DNA of 39,906 nucleotides from Desulfobacteraceae bacterium 4572_123 (GCA_002084545.1 NBLJ01000034.1:1-39906), one strand, 5' to 3'. Positions 25,401 to 33,506 are shown, numbered from the stretch's first letter. Numbers and translations are program-made. The notes: generated from the sequence alone by a model not told the origin.

Positions 25401-25789
25401 GTGAAAAAAACCAACAAAATACTTCCTTTGATTTATTGCACGGCTTTTTTTCTTTTTAGCTTCGGTGATTCTATGGCTGAAAGCAACATGGCATCTCAAT
25501 GTAGCCCTGCAACTGCCAGTCTGAATTTCAAGATTCATATTCCTGCGACACTTTACATGCAAATCGGAGCAATCACGCAGAAAAAGGATGGAGATGCATC
25601 TGATGTTAATCCTGCAAATAAAACCCTGCAAATAAAACCAGGCCCGTAGCATTAGATAAAAAAAGTCGCATAATAAAAACGTCAGGTTTGATCTGCAAAG
25701 GCGGCATGGTTTTTTTATCCTCCGGCAGCATCAATCTTACAAATGGATTGCATAACAAAACAACTTGTTATATTCTAAGCTCACCGTGA
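25401..25789 (+). pseudogene. Small secreted subunit-like protein, frameshifted by a 14-bp tandem duplication
   Basis: The open frame from GTG 25401 gives a signal peptide (ending SMAES) and ATASLNFKIHIPATLYMQIG, then stops at 25649. This matches VNLDFQIVIPQFIYFQVG of the secreted protein at 39259-39723. CCTGCAAATAAAAC occurs twice in tandem at 25611-25624 and 25625-25638. Removing one copy joins the frame to a downstream one running to TGA 25787-25789. That gives an uninterrupted 124-residue protein with GGMVFLSSGSINLTNG and the end CYILSSP. The restored size is close to the 154-residue relative. It is either a recent pseudogene or a reversible slip (phase-variable) locus. No strong ribosome site is visible. 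Confidence 0.75.
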
Positions 25790-25863
25790 TTATCCCATCT
25801 TTCCCCTTTTAAACTGATTTTACTTTTCCAAACGCGTTACCTTGTTTTATCGAAGTATCTTTC

Positions 25864-25892
25864 TTGACATACAGCACTCTTTTTCCTATAAT
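25864..25892 (+). promoter_or_regulatory. Perfect-consensus sigma70 promoter of the CsgG-family gene
   Basis: TTGACA (25864-25869), a 17-base spacer and TATAAT (25887-25892) match the consensus exactly. AAGGAG (25907-25912) follows and the ATG is at 25917, so the leader is short, about 20 bases. Confidence 0.9.
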
Positions 25893-25916
25893 ATTTAAAA
25901 TCCTAAAAGGAGATCA

Positions 25917-27080
25917 ATGATGAAACGATATATTGTCTTTTTGATAATTCTTACCTTTTTCATATCGATACCGCTTGCAGCAAATGCGGACTTTAAAAGG
26001 ACAAAGATAGCTGTCCTTGACTTTGAACTCAAAGGTTCCGGATTTGAAACCGAAGACATGGGGGCTATTGTAGCGGAGTGGTTTATTACCGCCTTTGTCA
26101 AGGAAGGCAGGTTCGATGTTGTAGAACGTGGGCTGCTAAAGAAAATCCTTAATGAGCAGAAACTTGGGATGTCCGGAATTCTTGATGAAACTACCGCAAC
26201 AAAGTTAGGCAAGCTTCTTGGGGTTAAAATAATTATTTCAGGCTCTGTGCTGAAGCTTCAAAATATTCTGGAAATTAATGCCAGAATCATTGATGTGGAA
26301 ACCGCTTCGATTATTGCGGCTGAAAACGTAAAGAGTTCCGCCGCAGTTCGACTTCAGGATCTGGTTGTACGAATGTCTGCTAAAATAATTAAAAATTTTC
26401 CCTTGGAAGGTTATGTTGTAAGCCGCAAAACCGGGAAAATGAAAGCTTCAATCGATCTTGGCAGGATAGCGGGCGTGAAAGAAGGCATGGAGTTTATGGT
26501 TTATAAAGAGGGAAAAATCATACGACACCCAAAAACCAAGGAAGTGTTGGATGTCGAGACTATAGAAACAGGCAGATTAATCATTACAAAGGTCAGAAAC
26601 AAAATTTCAAAGACCGATATTGTTGAAGAAAAAACACCTGGGGCTGTCAAATTTGGTCAGATGGTCAAAAGCCTGGGGCCTTTAATTCCCATAGATCCTG
26701 AAGCAACTGTTGACAGAGCATTACGGACAGAACGTTCAAGCCGCCGCGCAAGAAAAAGAGCACCGGTGGCAACTGTCTCTCAAATTCTCTATCTGTTAAA
26801 ATCACCAAACTCAAAAGAAAAAATAAAAGGTGCCCAATACACCGTTAAATCATTTCCGACCAATTCTCAGCTTTTAAAGGTTGCAGAAGAAGAGCTTTTA
26901 AAAGGATATGAGGTAAGAACAAGAGACAGAAACCATGCTGAGGCAATGGCATGGATGTGCAATGTCCTTGGCCGTTCTAAACAGATTCAGTATAAAAACA
27001 CACTGGAAATGGTTTATAAAAATGCAGCAAGCAGAAGAATAAAAAAATATGCCAGAAAAAATTATAGACTTTTAAGATAA
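25917..27080 (+). CDS. CsgG/HfaB-family secreted protein
   Basis: This 387-residue protein has a signal peptide (1-24, ending AANA) and a CsgG-like domain in the first 160 residues: KIAVLDFELKGSGFE, FDVVERGLLKKILNEQ, LGVKIIISGSV and INARIIDVETASIIA. CsgG relatives include the curli secretion channel and LpoB- or FlgO-like envelope lipoproteins. Here the cleavage site has no lipobox cysteine and the transmembrane hairpins of true CsgG are not obvious, so a channel role is doubtful. The middle (about 165-245) looks like a beta-rich domain (SIDLGRIAGVKEGMEFMVY). The basic C-terminus is helical. It has its own consensus promoter and stands just after the broken subunit gene. Confidence 0.8.
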   Translation: MMKRYIVFLIILTFFISIPLAANADFKRTKIAVLDFELKGSGFETEDMGAIVAEWFITAFVKEGRFDVVERGLLKKILNEQKLGMSGILDETTATKLGKLLGVKIIISGSVLKLQNILEINARIIDVETASIIAAENVKSSAAVRLQDLVVRMSAKIIKNFPLEGYVVSRKTGKMKASIDLGRIAGVKEGMEFMVYKEGKIIRHPKTKEVLDVETIETGRLIITKVRNKISKTDIVEEKTPGAVKFGQMVKSLGPLIPIDPEATVDRALRTERSSRRARKRAPVATVSQILYLLKSPNSKEKIKGAQYTVKSFPTNSQLLKVAEEELLKGYEVRTRDRNHAEAMAWMCNVLGRSKQIQYKNTLEMVYKNAASRRIKKYARKNYRLLR

Positions 27081-27132
27081 CATGATTTTCCGTTAGATTC
27101 TAAAATCCTGTCACTTAGAGACCTTTGAAAAA

Positions 27133-27192
27133 TTATCCTCAAGCAAACCGATCCTCAAACACAGTGCTCCCCAAGCGAAGCGCTCCATTAAG
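27133..27192. repeat. Degenerate mini-hairpin units, relative of the 4157-4294 array
   Basis: Three units, CCTCAAGCAAACCGATC, CCTCAAACACAGTGCTC and CCCAAGCGAAGCGCTCC, follow the CTCAAGCGAAGCGCTC pattern. Only the last keeps a full stem. They directly precede the ketosynthase operon. Confidence 0.5.
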
Positions 27193-27209
27193 CAGTCAGG
27201 AAACTAAAA

Positions 27210-28352
27210 ATGAAACAGGCTTTAATTACAGATGTAGCCACTGTCACTGCGCTGGGCAACGATCTTGGGCAATTATGGCAGGGGCTAATGTCTGGTAAAA
27301 CAGGAATAAAGCCTGTCCGACATTTTCCGGTTGAAAATTACATCTCAAAATATGCGGCATGTATTGAGGACCTGACCTTGCCGGAACGCCCGACCGAAAG
27401 CTCAAGGATACGAATACTTCTTGACCGGCTGCTTGAAAAGATGTTCCCGGTTCCCACAGATTCTTTCCTTATTACCGCCACAACAAAAGCGGGTATAGAT
27501 AATCTTGAACAGCTATGCCGGGGAAACCGTACCGATACTCAGGATCTTCTGTTATCCTCCATTTTAGATATCGTTTCTCAAAAACTGAAACTGACCGCAA
27601 GAGGTATCAATATCAATGCTGCCTGTGCTTCTTCCACTATCGCGGTTGCGCAGGGCGCTGCAATGATTTCGTCGGGAAGGGCAAATTCTGTCCTGGTGTG
27701 TTGTATCGATATTATTACGGAATTTATTTTTTCAGGGTTCTCTTCCCTAAAGGCGTTGTCACCATTTCCATGCAGGCCTTTTGACCGCACCAGAAATGGA
27801 CTTACTCCTGGAGAGGGCGCCGCAGCCATTCTTTTGATGAGCGAAAATCGTGTAAAAAAGGATAACCTTTCCTCTCTTGGGAAAGTACTCGGCTGGGGCG
27901 TGTCCAACGACGCAACGCATATCACGGCACCTGCCCAGGATGCATGTGGCCTGATTATGGCTATTCGTCAAGCCCTGAAAAGGGCTAACCTGAAAGAACA
28001 AAGCATAGCAGCTATCAACGCTCACGGTACAGGTACGGTTTATAACGACTTAATGGAGCTTACCGCTTTCAGACAGGTTTTTGGAGAACATAAAGTTCCA
28101 GCCCATTCCGTGAAAGGTTCTATAGGGCATACTATGGGGGCGGCAGGTGGTATCGAAGTCGCTCTTGGTTTGAAAGCACTTTCAACAGGAGTTATACCCC
28201 CCACCGTTGGTTTTTCTGATCCGGAGGACGGTGCTAAAGGGTTTTTTAGTTCCGAGCCGACAGAAATACTAGGTAACTACCTCATGACAACAAATTCGGG
28301 ATTCGGAGGAATTAACGCAGCAATTATCCTGGCAAAGGGAGAAACCAAGTGA
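27210..28352 (+). CDS. Beta-ketoacyl-ACP synthase (FabF-like, type II PKS/lipid type)
   Basis: This 380-residue condensing enzyme has an intact catalytic triad: Cys139 in NAACASS, His272 in AHGTGT and His307 in IGHTMGA. It also has the FabF-type PGEGAAA loop at about 200 and GFGGINAA near the end. The N-terminal part is somewhat short for FabF (about 410 residues). It extends an acyl chain on an acyl carrier protein, but no ACP gene is in the window. It overlaps the next gene, a ketosynthase-like protein without a full active site, by four bases. That pairing is common in aryl polyene, flexirubin and ladderane-like pathways. The product is not predictable here. Confidence 0.88.
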   Translation: MKQALITDVATVTALGNDLGQLWQGLMSGKTGIKPVRHFPVENYISKYAACIEDLTLPERPTESSRIRILLDRLLEKMFPVPTDSFLITATTKAGIDNLEQLCRGNRTDTQDLLLSSILDIVSQKLKLTARGININAACASSTIAVAQGAAMISSGRANSVLVCCIDIITEFIFSGFSSLKALSPFPCRPFDRTRNGLTPGEGAAAILLMSENRVKKDNLSSLGKVLGWGVSNDATHITAPAQDACGLIMAIRQALKRANLKEQSIAAINAHGTGTVYNDLMELTAFRQVFGEHKVPAHSVKGSIGHTMGAAGGIEVALGLKALSTGVIPPTVGFSDPEDGAKGFFSSEPTEILGNYLMTTNSGFGGINAAIILAKGETK

Positions 28353-29062
28353 TTGCTTATATTACCGGTATCGGATGTGTAACAGCGGCAGGAATGGGAT
28401 GCGGAAGAAATTTCGATACCTTTTCCATGCCGGAAGGCCCTTTGCCAAAACTCACCAGCACTGATGTTTTTAAAAAGCCTTATAAACATTTTGGTAGAAT
28501 GGACAAATACTCGAGGCTGGGTCTTTCCGCTATTGCATTCGCCTTAAAAGATGCCGGGCTCGAAAAATGGCAGAAAAAGCGTCACATAGGTATTATAGCT
28601 TCCACAGTATATGGTTGCCTCCACACAGATATCGATTACTTTAACACAACTATTCCCAACAAAGGATTAATGGCCAGCCCAAACCTTTTTGCTTATACTC
28701 TTCCAAACTGTTTTCTTGGAGAGGCTGCTATTTATTTCGGCTTGACAGGAGAAAGTTTTGTGACATGCGACCCGTCGATCTCAAGACTTCTAAGTTTGAA
28801 AATCGTTATGGAAGCCATGGCCTGTGGAGAAGTTGAAAAGATGGTGTGCGGTGTTTGTGATCTGGGTCGCCCGCTAATTTTTATTCAGGGCAAAGAGGTA
28901 CCACCTGGCTCACTTTTCCTCGCTATTGAAAAATTGCCGGAATCAAACCTTTCCTCTTACGGTGAACTTAGCCTGGAAAAAGATGATTCCATGTATTTTA
29001 ATAAAAAGAAAATATCCGATTTAACGTCTTTGGTTAATGAATGCATATTCAACAAGATATGA
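28349..29062 (+). CDS. Half-length ketosynthase-like protein (chain-length-factor-like partner)
   Basis: The 237 residues match only the N-terminal thiolase-fold half of a ketosynthase: YITGIGCVTAAG at the start, a DAGL-type helix at about 68, HIGIIASTVYG at about 79 and LPNCFLGEAAIYFGLTGE at about 118-135. The cysteine position is recognisable (Cys140 in VTCDPS), but the usual CASG/CASS surroundings are lost. The HGTGT and GH..GA histidines are missing because the protein ends. Such N-terminal-like ketosynthase proteins occur beside full ketosynthases, probably as heterodimer partners. The GTG start overlaps the upstream stop and the stop overlaps the next ATG, so the shortness is not an obvious recent frameshift. 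Confidence 0.75.
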   Translation: MIAYITGIGCVTAAGMGCGRNFDTFSMPEGPLPKLTSTDVFKKPYKHFGRMDKYSRLGLSAIAFALKDAGLEKWQKKRHIGIIASTVYGCLHTDIDYFNTTIPNKGLMASPNLFAYTLPNCFLGEAAIYFGLTGESFVTCDPSISRLLSLKIVMEAMACGEVEKMVCGVCDLGRPLIFIQGKEVPPGSLFLAIEKLPESNLSSYGELSLEKDDSMYFNKKKISDLTSLVNECIFNKI

Positions 29063-30219
29063 AAATAATTATCGTCATACCTGTTTATAATCATTCTACT
29101 ACCCTGCCTGGCCTTGTAAATGGTGCTCTGGCAGTACATGATGATGTCATTGTAGTAGATGATGGCAGTACTGACAAAAGTGCCGATACCCTGGCAGGAC
29201 TTAACGTACATCTTATTAACCACGAGAAAAACCTTGGCAAAGGTGCTGCTATTAAAACAGCAACCCGGGCTGCACGCAAGTTGGGGATGACCCATATTGT
29301 AACCATAGATGCAAACGGCCGGTATGACTCTGCCGATTTTCATCTTTTTGCCGAAGCAGTAAAGGAAAACGCGGACTCCATTATTGTCGGCAGGCGAAAT
29401 TTTCAAAAGAGTGAAGTGCCTATCTTATATCGATTCAGCCGGTATTTGGCAAACTTCTGGTTTCAGGTCCAAACCGGCGTAAATCTTTCAGATGTCCGCT
29501 GTACATTTCGTGCATATCCTCTTGCAGTACTTGAAAATTTAACCTTGAGAACCAGGCGGAATTCATTCGAAGTTGAAGTGCTGACAAAAGCAGCCTGGGC
29601 CGGAGTTGCTTTAAACGAAGTCAATATTTATGGTTATTTCCATCGGCTTGAAAAGCATAAATTTAATATTATTTTTTTCATGGATAATTTGCGAGTAACA
29701 CTTTTTAATTTTCATCTTACCATGCGTTCAATCGTTCCATGGCCCCATCAAAAAATTATAAGTAAAGACAGACCTGAAGAAAAAATCAGTGTATTACATC
29801 CCCTGCAAACCATCAAGACTCTGCTTACTGAGAATACTGCTCCCAGGCAGCTTGCCGCTGCCGGAGCACTGGGAGTATTTATAGGTACGCTGCCGATATT
29901 TGGCCTCCACAATATTGCTATACTTTTTGCAGCGAGCTATTTTCGCTTAAACAAGGTGGTTGCTCTAACCACCAGCGGCTTGTGTGTGCCTCCTTTTGTG
30001 CCTGCGTTGTGCATTGAAGCTGGGTATTTCATGCGTCATGGCTCTTTCCTGACGGAGATTTCCATAAATACTTTAGGCTATCAGGCACTTGATCGGATTT
30101 ACGAATGGCTTATAGGTTCACTTGTGCTTGCTCCGGTATTTGCAATATTGGTTGGTGGTATTATTTTTCTTATCACTTTATTTTTAAAAAAACCAGGAGA
30201 AATTCACTTTAAATCATGA
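29059..30219 (+). CDS. Family 2 glycosyltransferase fused to a DUF2062 membrane domain
   Basis: This 386-residue protein has a GT-A domain (about 1-220) with VIPVYNHS, VVDDGSTD at about 32-39 and the region DANGRYDSAD at about 89. The last is where GT2 enzymes normally have DAD plus GQ.DP, so the metal-binding motif is altered to DAN. A DUF2062 domain with membrane helices follows (about 250-380, GVFIGTLPIFGLHNIA). GT2-DUF2062 proteins occur in aryl-polyene-type clusters. ATG 29059 is preferred to 29041 because it forms an ATGA overlap with the preceding stop, like the other junctions of this operon. It likely glycosylates a lipid or polyene at the inner membrane. Confidence 0.82.
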   Translation: MKIIIVIPVYNHSTTLPGLVNGALAVHDDVIVVDDGSTDKSADTLAGLNVHLINHEKNLGKGAAIKTATRAARKLGMTHIVTIDANGRYDSADFHLFAEAVKENADSIIVGRRNFQKSEVPILYRFSRYLANFWFQVQTGVNLSDVRCTFRAYPLAVLENLTLRTRRNSFEVEVLTKAAWAGVALNEVNIYGYFHRLEKHKFNIIFFMDNLRVTLFNFHLTMRSIVPWPHQKIISKDRPEEKISVLHPLQTIKTLLTENTAPRQLAAAGALGVFIGTLPIFGLHNIAILFAASYFRLNKVVALTTSGLCVPPFVPALCIEAGYFMRHGSFLTEISINTLGYQALDRIYEWLIGSLVLAPVFAILVGGIIFLITLFLKKPGEIHFKS

Positions 30220-31640
30220 GAATAGTACTTGTACATCCTGCCGGCTCAAACTGGGTGCCCGGTAAAAAAGATATAACCGCAACGGCAAACCGTATGGCTC
30301 CTCTCGGCCTCCTTTCCATTGCAGCCTTTCTTGAAAACCAGGGCCACAAGGTTTTTGTCCATGACTGCCTGGGCCCTAAAGCCCCTTTCGGCACCAAAGC
30401 CAATGCAAAGATAATCCTTGATTATAAACCGGATCTTGCGGGTTTTTCTGCTACAACATCGGGCTTCCTTGACGGATACGATCTTGCCTCTGAAATAAAA
30501 AAAACACGGCCGGAAATCACTACCGTTTTCGGCGGAGTGCATATTTCGGCCATGGGAGCCGTTTTGCTTAAAGATTTTAAAAACATCGATTTTCTCTGCC
30601 AGGGCGAAGGGGAAATCACATTAACAGAAATTGCAAACGGAAATGATGCAGGCTCAATAAATGGCCTGATTTACAGAGATGCAGATCAGATTATAACAAA
30701 TCCGCCGAGAAGCAATATTAAGGATATGGATGAACTGCCTTTTCCTGCATACGAGAAGCTTCATGGTTTTCCTGAAGGCTACAATCTACCCCTTTTCAGC
30801 TACATCCAAAGTCCTGGCGGCACAATGATTACAAGTCGCGGATGTATCTATCATTGTTCATATTGTGATCGTTCCGTTTTTAAACAAGGTTTTCGCTTCA
30901 ACTCACCTGAATATGTTTACGAACACATTCAGTATCTGCGTACACGCTTCGGGATTCGCCATATTAATATTTATGACGATCTCTTCACGACCAACCGTCG
31001 CCGAATAACAAAACTTTGCGATCTTCTGATTTCAAAACCGCTCGGCATTCAGTTTAATTGTGCCGTTCGTGTCGGATACGCTGATGATGAATTGCTTAAA
31101 ATGTTGAAAACTGCAGGTTTTCTGCAAGTTTCTCTCGGAATTGAGACGGGCGACACCGATTTAATAAAAATTCATAAGCCTGGAGCTGATCTTGACGAGA
31201 TCCGTGATACGGTAAGGCGTATTCAGGCCGTGGGTCTGAGAGCAAAGGGTCTTTTCATGATGGGGCTGCCGGGCGATACTGTGGAATCGATTCAAAGAAC
31301 AAGTGATTTTGCCATATCTTTGGGTCTTGACGATATGAACATGTCCAAATTTACACCATTTTACGGGGCTCCTGTATGGTCCACAATATTTAACGATGGC
31401 ACTTTTGATAATGACTGGCGAAAAATGAACTGCCTTAATTTCGTGTTCGTACCGAAAGGTATAGACTCAAAGGAAACCCTTGACCAGCTTTATAATGAAT
31501 ATGTCAAACGATTTTATACCCATCCTGCCTGGAGAAAGAGATTTAAAAAAAGAATCTGGCAGCACCGAAAGAGTCTCTGGCACATGCTCAAACATATCCC
31601 AACTTTCATTGCTGCCAAACGGACCTTTGAACCGAAGTGA
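30216..31640 (+). CDS. Cobalamin-binding-domain radical SAM protein
   Basis: This 474-residue protein has an N-terminal B12-binding Rossmann-like domain (about 1-150, with VFGGVHISAMG and FLCQGEGEITL). The classic DxHxxG histidine loop is not seen, as in many class B radical SAM enzymes. The radical SAM core has the cluster motif C210-IYH-C214-SY-C217 in SRGCIYHCSYC and later GIETGD and MMGLPGD. The C-terminal tail is basic. The family includes methyltransferases and ring-forming enzymes. It is the last gene of the ketosynthase operon with an ATGA overlap. It could methylate, cyclise or couple the acyl product, and the reaction is unknown. Confidence 0.85.
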   Translation: MRIVLVHPAGSNWVPGKKDITATANRMAPLGLLSIAAFLENQGHKVFVHDCLGPKAPFGTKANAKIILDYKPDLAGFSATTSGFLDGYDLASEIKKTRPEITTVFGGVHISAMGAVLLKDFKNIDFLCQGEGEITLTEIANGNDAGSINGLIYRDADQIITNPPRSNIKDMDELPFPAYEKLHGFPEGYNLPLFSYIQSPGGTMITSRGCIYHCSYCDRSVFKQGFRFNSPEYVYEHIQYLRTRFGIRHINIYDDLFTTNRRRITKLCDLLISKPLGIQFNCAVRVGYADDELLKMLKTAGFLQVSLGIETGDTDLIKIHKPGADLDEIRDTVRRIQAVGLRAKGLFMMGLPGDTVESIQRTSDFAISLGLDDMNMSKFTPFYGAPVWSTIFNDGTFDNDWRKMNCLNFVFVPKGIDSKETLDQLYNEYVKRFYTHPAWRKRFKKRIWQHRKSLWHMLKHIPTFIAAKRTFEPK

Positions 31641-31688
31641 AAGGGATAAAGGCAGGAAAAGGCACAAAGCCAGAAGGCAGAAGTAAAC

Positions 31689-31808
31689 GAACATTGAACA
31701 TCGAACGTTGAACATCGAATGATGAAATCGCTTCGCTCGGCCAGTTTATAAATTGACAGAATATCTTATTCAAAATTCGATGTTGGACGTTCTATGTTCG
31801 ACGTTCAA
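31689..31808. repeat. Palindromic dispersed repeat, GAACATCGAAC type, copy 2
   Basis: The left arm (from 31689, GAACATTGAACATCGAACG) and right arm (about 31777-31808, TTCGATGTTGGACGTTC) pair. The interior GAATGATGAAATCG and TTTATAAATTGACAGAATATC match 464-632. The rest of the 31641-31973 gap shows no gene. Confidence 0.75.
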
Positions 31809-31973
31809 AGCCTGACGGCTACGTGACTGATATTGGATTGCAATTTCCAGGAATCGCGATGCTTTTAGACCCCTTCGTAATTCTGCGGTTCCTTGTTCGA
31901 TATTCTATATTTTGGGACGCTTAAAAAAACTCCACAAAATACCCCCTGTCTCATGTGTAGATAAAAGTCAGCG

Positions 31974-33128
31974 TTATACTGAGCTCACAATATATGGTTT
32001 AGCAATATCATCATAAAACATAGTTTGCCCATGTTTCAGGTCAACAAGGCGATCTGAAATCCCCTCTTTTCCCAATTCGCGTTTAAGATCAATCGGCGGA
32101 TAATGCACCGGCTCATCCCCCAGCCGGAAGGTTCCCCAATGAACAATAAGAAGATGCCTGGCACGAAGTTCGCGAAATGCACTGACCGTCTCATTAGGGT
32201 TCATGTGGCTGGCAGCCATGAACCAGCGGGGTTCATAAGCACCAAGGTTGAAAATTGCCAGGTCAATGGAAAATTCTTTTCCGATTTCACGAAAGCCCTC
32301 AAAATAACCCGTATCCCCTGAAATGTAGATAGTAAAACCAGCAGCGGTCTTGATTAAAAAAGAGCCCCACAAAGACCGGTTTGGCCCGACTAAAGGATTT
32401 CTCATTGTCCAGTGATTGCAGGGAAGCAGCGTTATTTCCAGTTTATTTTCACTAAAAGTGTCAAACCAGTCCAATTGGGTGCGCCGATTCATTTTCAGGT
32501 CATCAAGGATTTCATTATAACCCAGAGGCGTAATCACATGAGTATCTTTTCCTAAAGAAGCAAGTGAAGGTTTATCCAGATGATCATAATGACCGTGAGT
32601 AATCAGAACATAATCAGGACGCGGCATCTTATTTATGTCAGTAGCCAGAGGCGAAAAATCTTTGAAGAATCCTGGAATTCCGAAAAAAAGCGGGTCTACA
32701 AGAATGTATTTATCCGCATCTTTTATCATCACGCAGGAATGCTTAATAAATGTGATAGAAAGACCCTTTTTGTCTTTTACCGGTTTCCAGTCAAGCGAAA
32801 CAGGAATCAGACGCTCCTGTTTATAAAAGGCCTTGAAACGATTTTTGGAAAACAGCTTCCACTGTATTATCCGCCATGGACTGCCGAATTTTGCACGGCT
32901 AAAGGGATTTACAAACTGATTTGTACCATGATGAATTTTTTTAAACACGATCTCCCTAAGACTTAAAACAGATTGAACAGCGGCATCCTTTTTCTTTTCC
33001 CCGGCAAAGGCGGTCTTGAAAATTACATTAAAAGGGAGAAGGCAAAATATAAATACTGTTTTGCTCCATTTAAAAAGCTTATTTATGAAAAAGCGTCGCG
33101 TCATGGTGTCGCTTATAAATTTGTCCAT
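31974..33128 (-). CDS. Metallo-beta-lactamase-fold hydrolase, NAPE-PLD/UlaG-like, with twin-arginine-like leader
   Basis: This 384-residue protein has zinc-binding motifs THGHYDHLD, SGDTGY, HMNPNETV and HWGTF, and the RSLWGSF and YEPRWFM segments typical of the NAPE-phospholipase-D-like group. These suggest a phospholipid- or phosphodiester-type substrate. The N-terminus MTRRFFINKLF, followed by a hydrophobic stretch ending AFA, resembles a Tat signal, which would send a folded metalloenzyme to the periplasm. A Sec route is possible. The ATG at 33128 is used because of the open frame; Met9 is an alternative, and no strong ribosome site marks either. It is transcribed towards the radical SAM gene, with a palindromic repeat between. 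Confidence 0.85.
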   Translation of the reverse strand: MDKFISDTMTRRFFINKLFKWSKTVFIFCLLPFNVIFKTAFAGEKKKDAAVQSVLSLREIVFKKIHHGTNQFVNPFSRAKFGSPWRIIQWKLFSKNRFKAFYKQERLIPVSLDWKPVKDKKGLSITFIKHSCVMIKDADKYILVDPLFFGIPGFFKDFSPLATDINKMPRPDYVLITHGHYDHLDKPSLASLGKDTHVITPLGYNEILDDLKMNRRTQLDWFDTFSENKLEITLLPCNHWTMRNPLVGPNRSLWGSFLIKTAAGFTIYISGDTGYFEGFREIGKEFSIDLAIFNLGAYEPRWFMAASHMNPNETVSAFRELRARHLLIVHWGTFRLGDEPVHYPPIDLKRELGKEGISDRLVDLKHGQTMFYDDIAKPYIVSSV

Positions 33129-33240
33129 TTCAAGGGATTGTTTTAGTAGGATTATTCTCTTTTTAAAAAACTATAAGTCTTTTTCCCTTTTTTTGAGAGT
33201 AAAAATAGCCCGGCATTAACTGCAGGAATTTACATGTTAA

Positions 33241-33390
33241 GACGTTTTTATCTGTACCGAACAATCCAGTACGACCGGCTCAGGATTAGGTCTGGCCATT
33301 AGCAAAAAAATCATTGAAAGGCACGAAGGAAACATCAGGGCTGAAAATTCACCGGATGGGTTTAAAATTATAGTGAGGCTTACCGGGTAG
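33241..33390 (+). pseudogene. 3' remnant of a sensor histidine kinase (HATPase_c end)
   Basis: The last 50 codons of a kinase are recognisable. SSTTGSGLGLAISKKIIERH is the G2 box and following helix, then NIRAENSPDGF..IVRL and a stop at 33388-33390. The frame is closed by a stop at 33238-33240, and the N, G1 and F boxes are absent, so this is a relic. A palindromic element begins six bases after its stop codon. Between 33129 and 33240 nothing else is seen. Confidence 0.8.
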
Positions 33391-33395
33391 GTCTC

Positions 33396-33504
33396 GTAAG
33401 CGTTCACAGGTGCTGCAGATGTGCGTGATCAGGGCGACCACAGCTATAGTCGTCTATGCTCGTTGCCCTGATCGCGTGCAGGTGCGGTGCCTGTGGGCGC
33501 TTAC
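33396..33504. repeat. Palindromic 109-base element with GTAAGCGTTCAC ends, GC-rich interior, copy 2
   Basis: The ends are GTAAGCGTTCAC (33396-33407) and GTGGGCGCTTAC (33493-33504). The sequence equals the reverse complement of 13415-13521 with scattered differences. It fills the space between the kinase relic and the gdhA stop codon, two bases from the latter, and may serve as its terminator hairpin. Confidence 0.75.
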
Positions 33505-33506
33505 AA

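Noticed and set aside
25917-27080. CsgG homologue as curli secretion channel for the nearby subunit gene
   Set aside because: There is no lipobox cysteine, no curlin repeats in the subunit-like genes, and no CsgE or CsgF. Only family-level similarity is supported.
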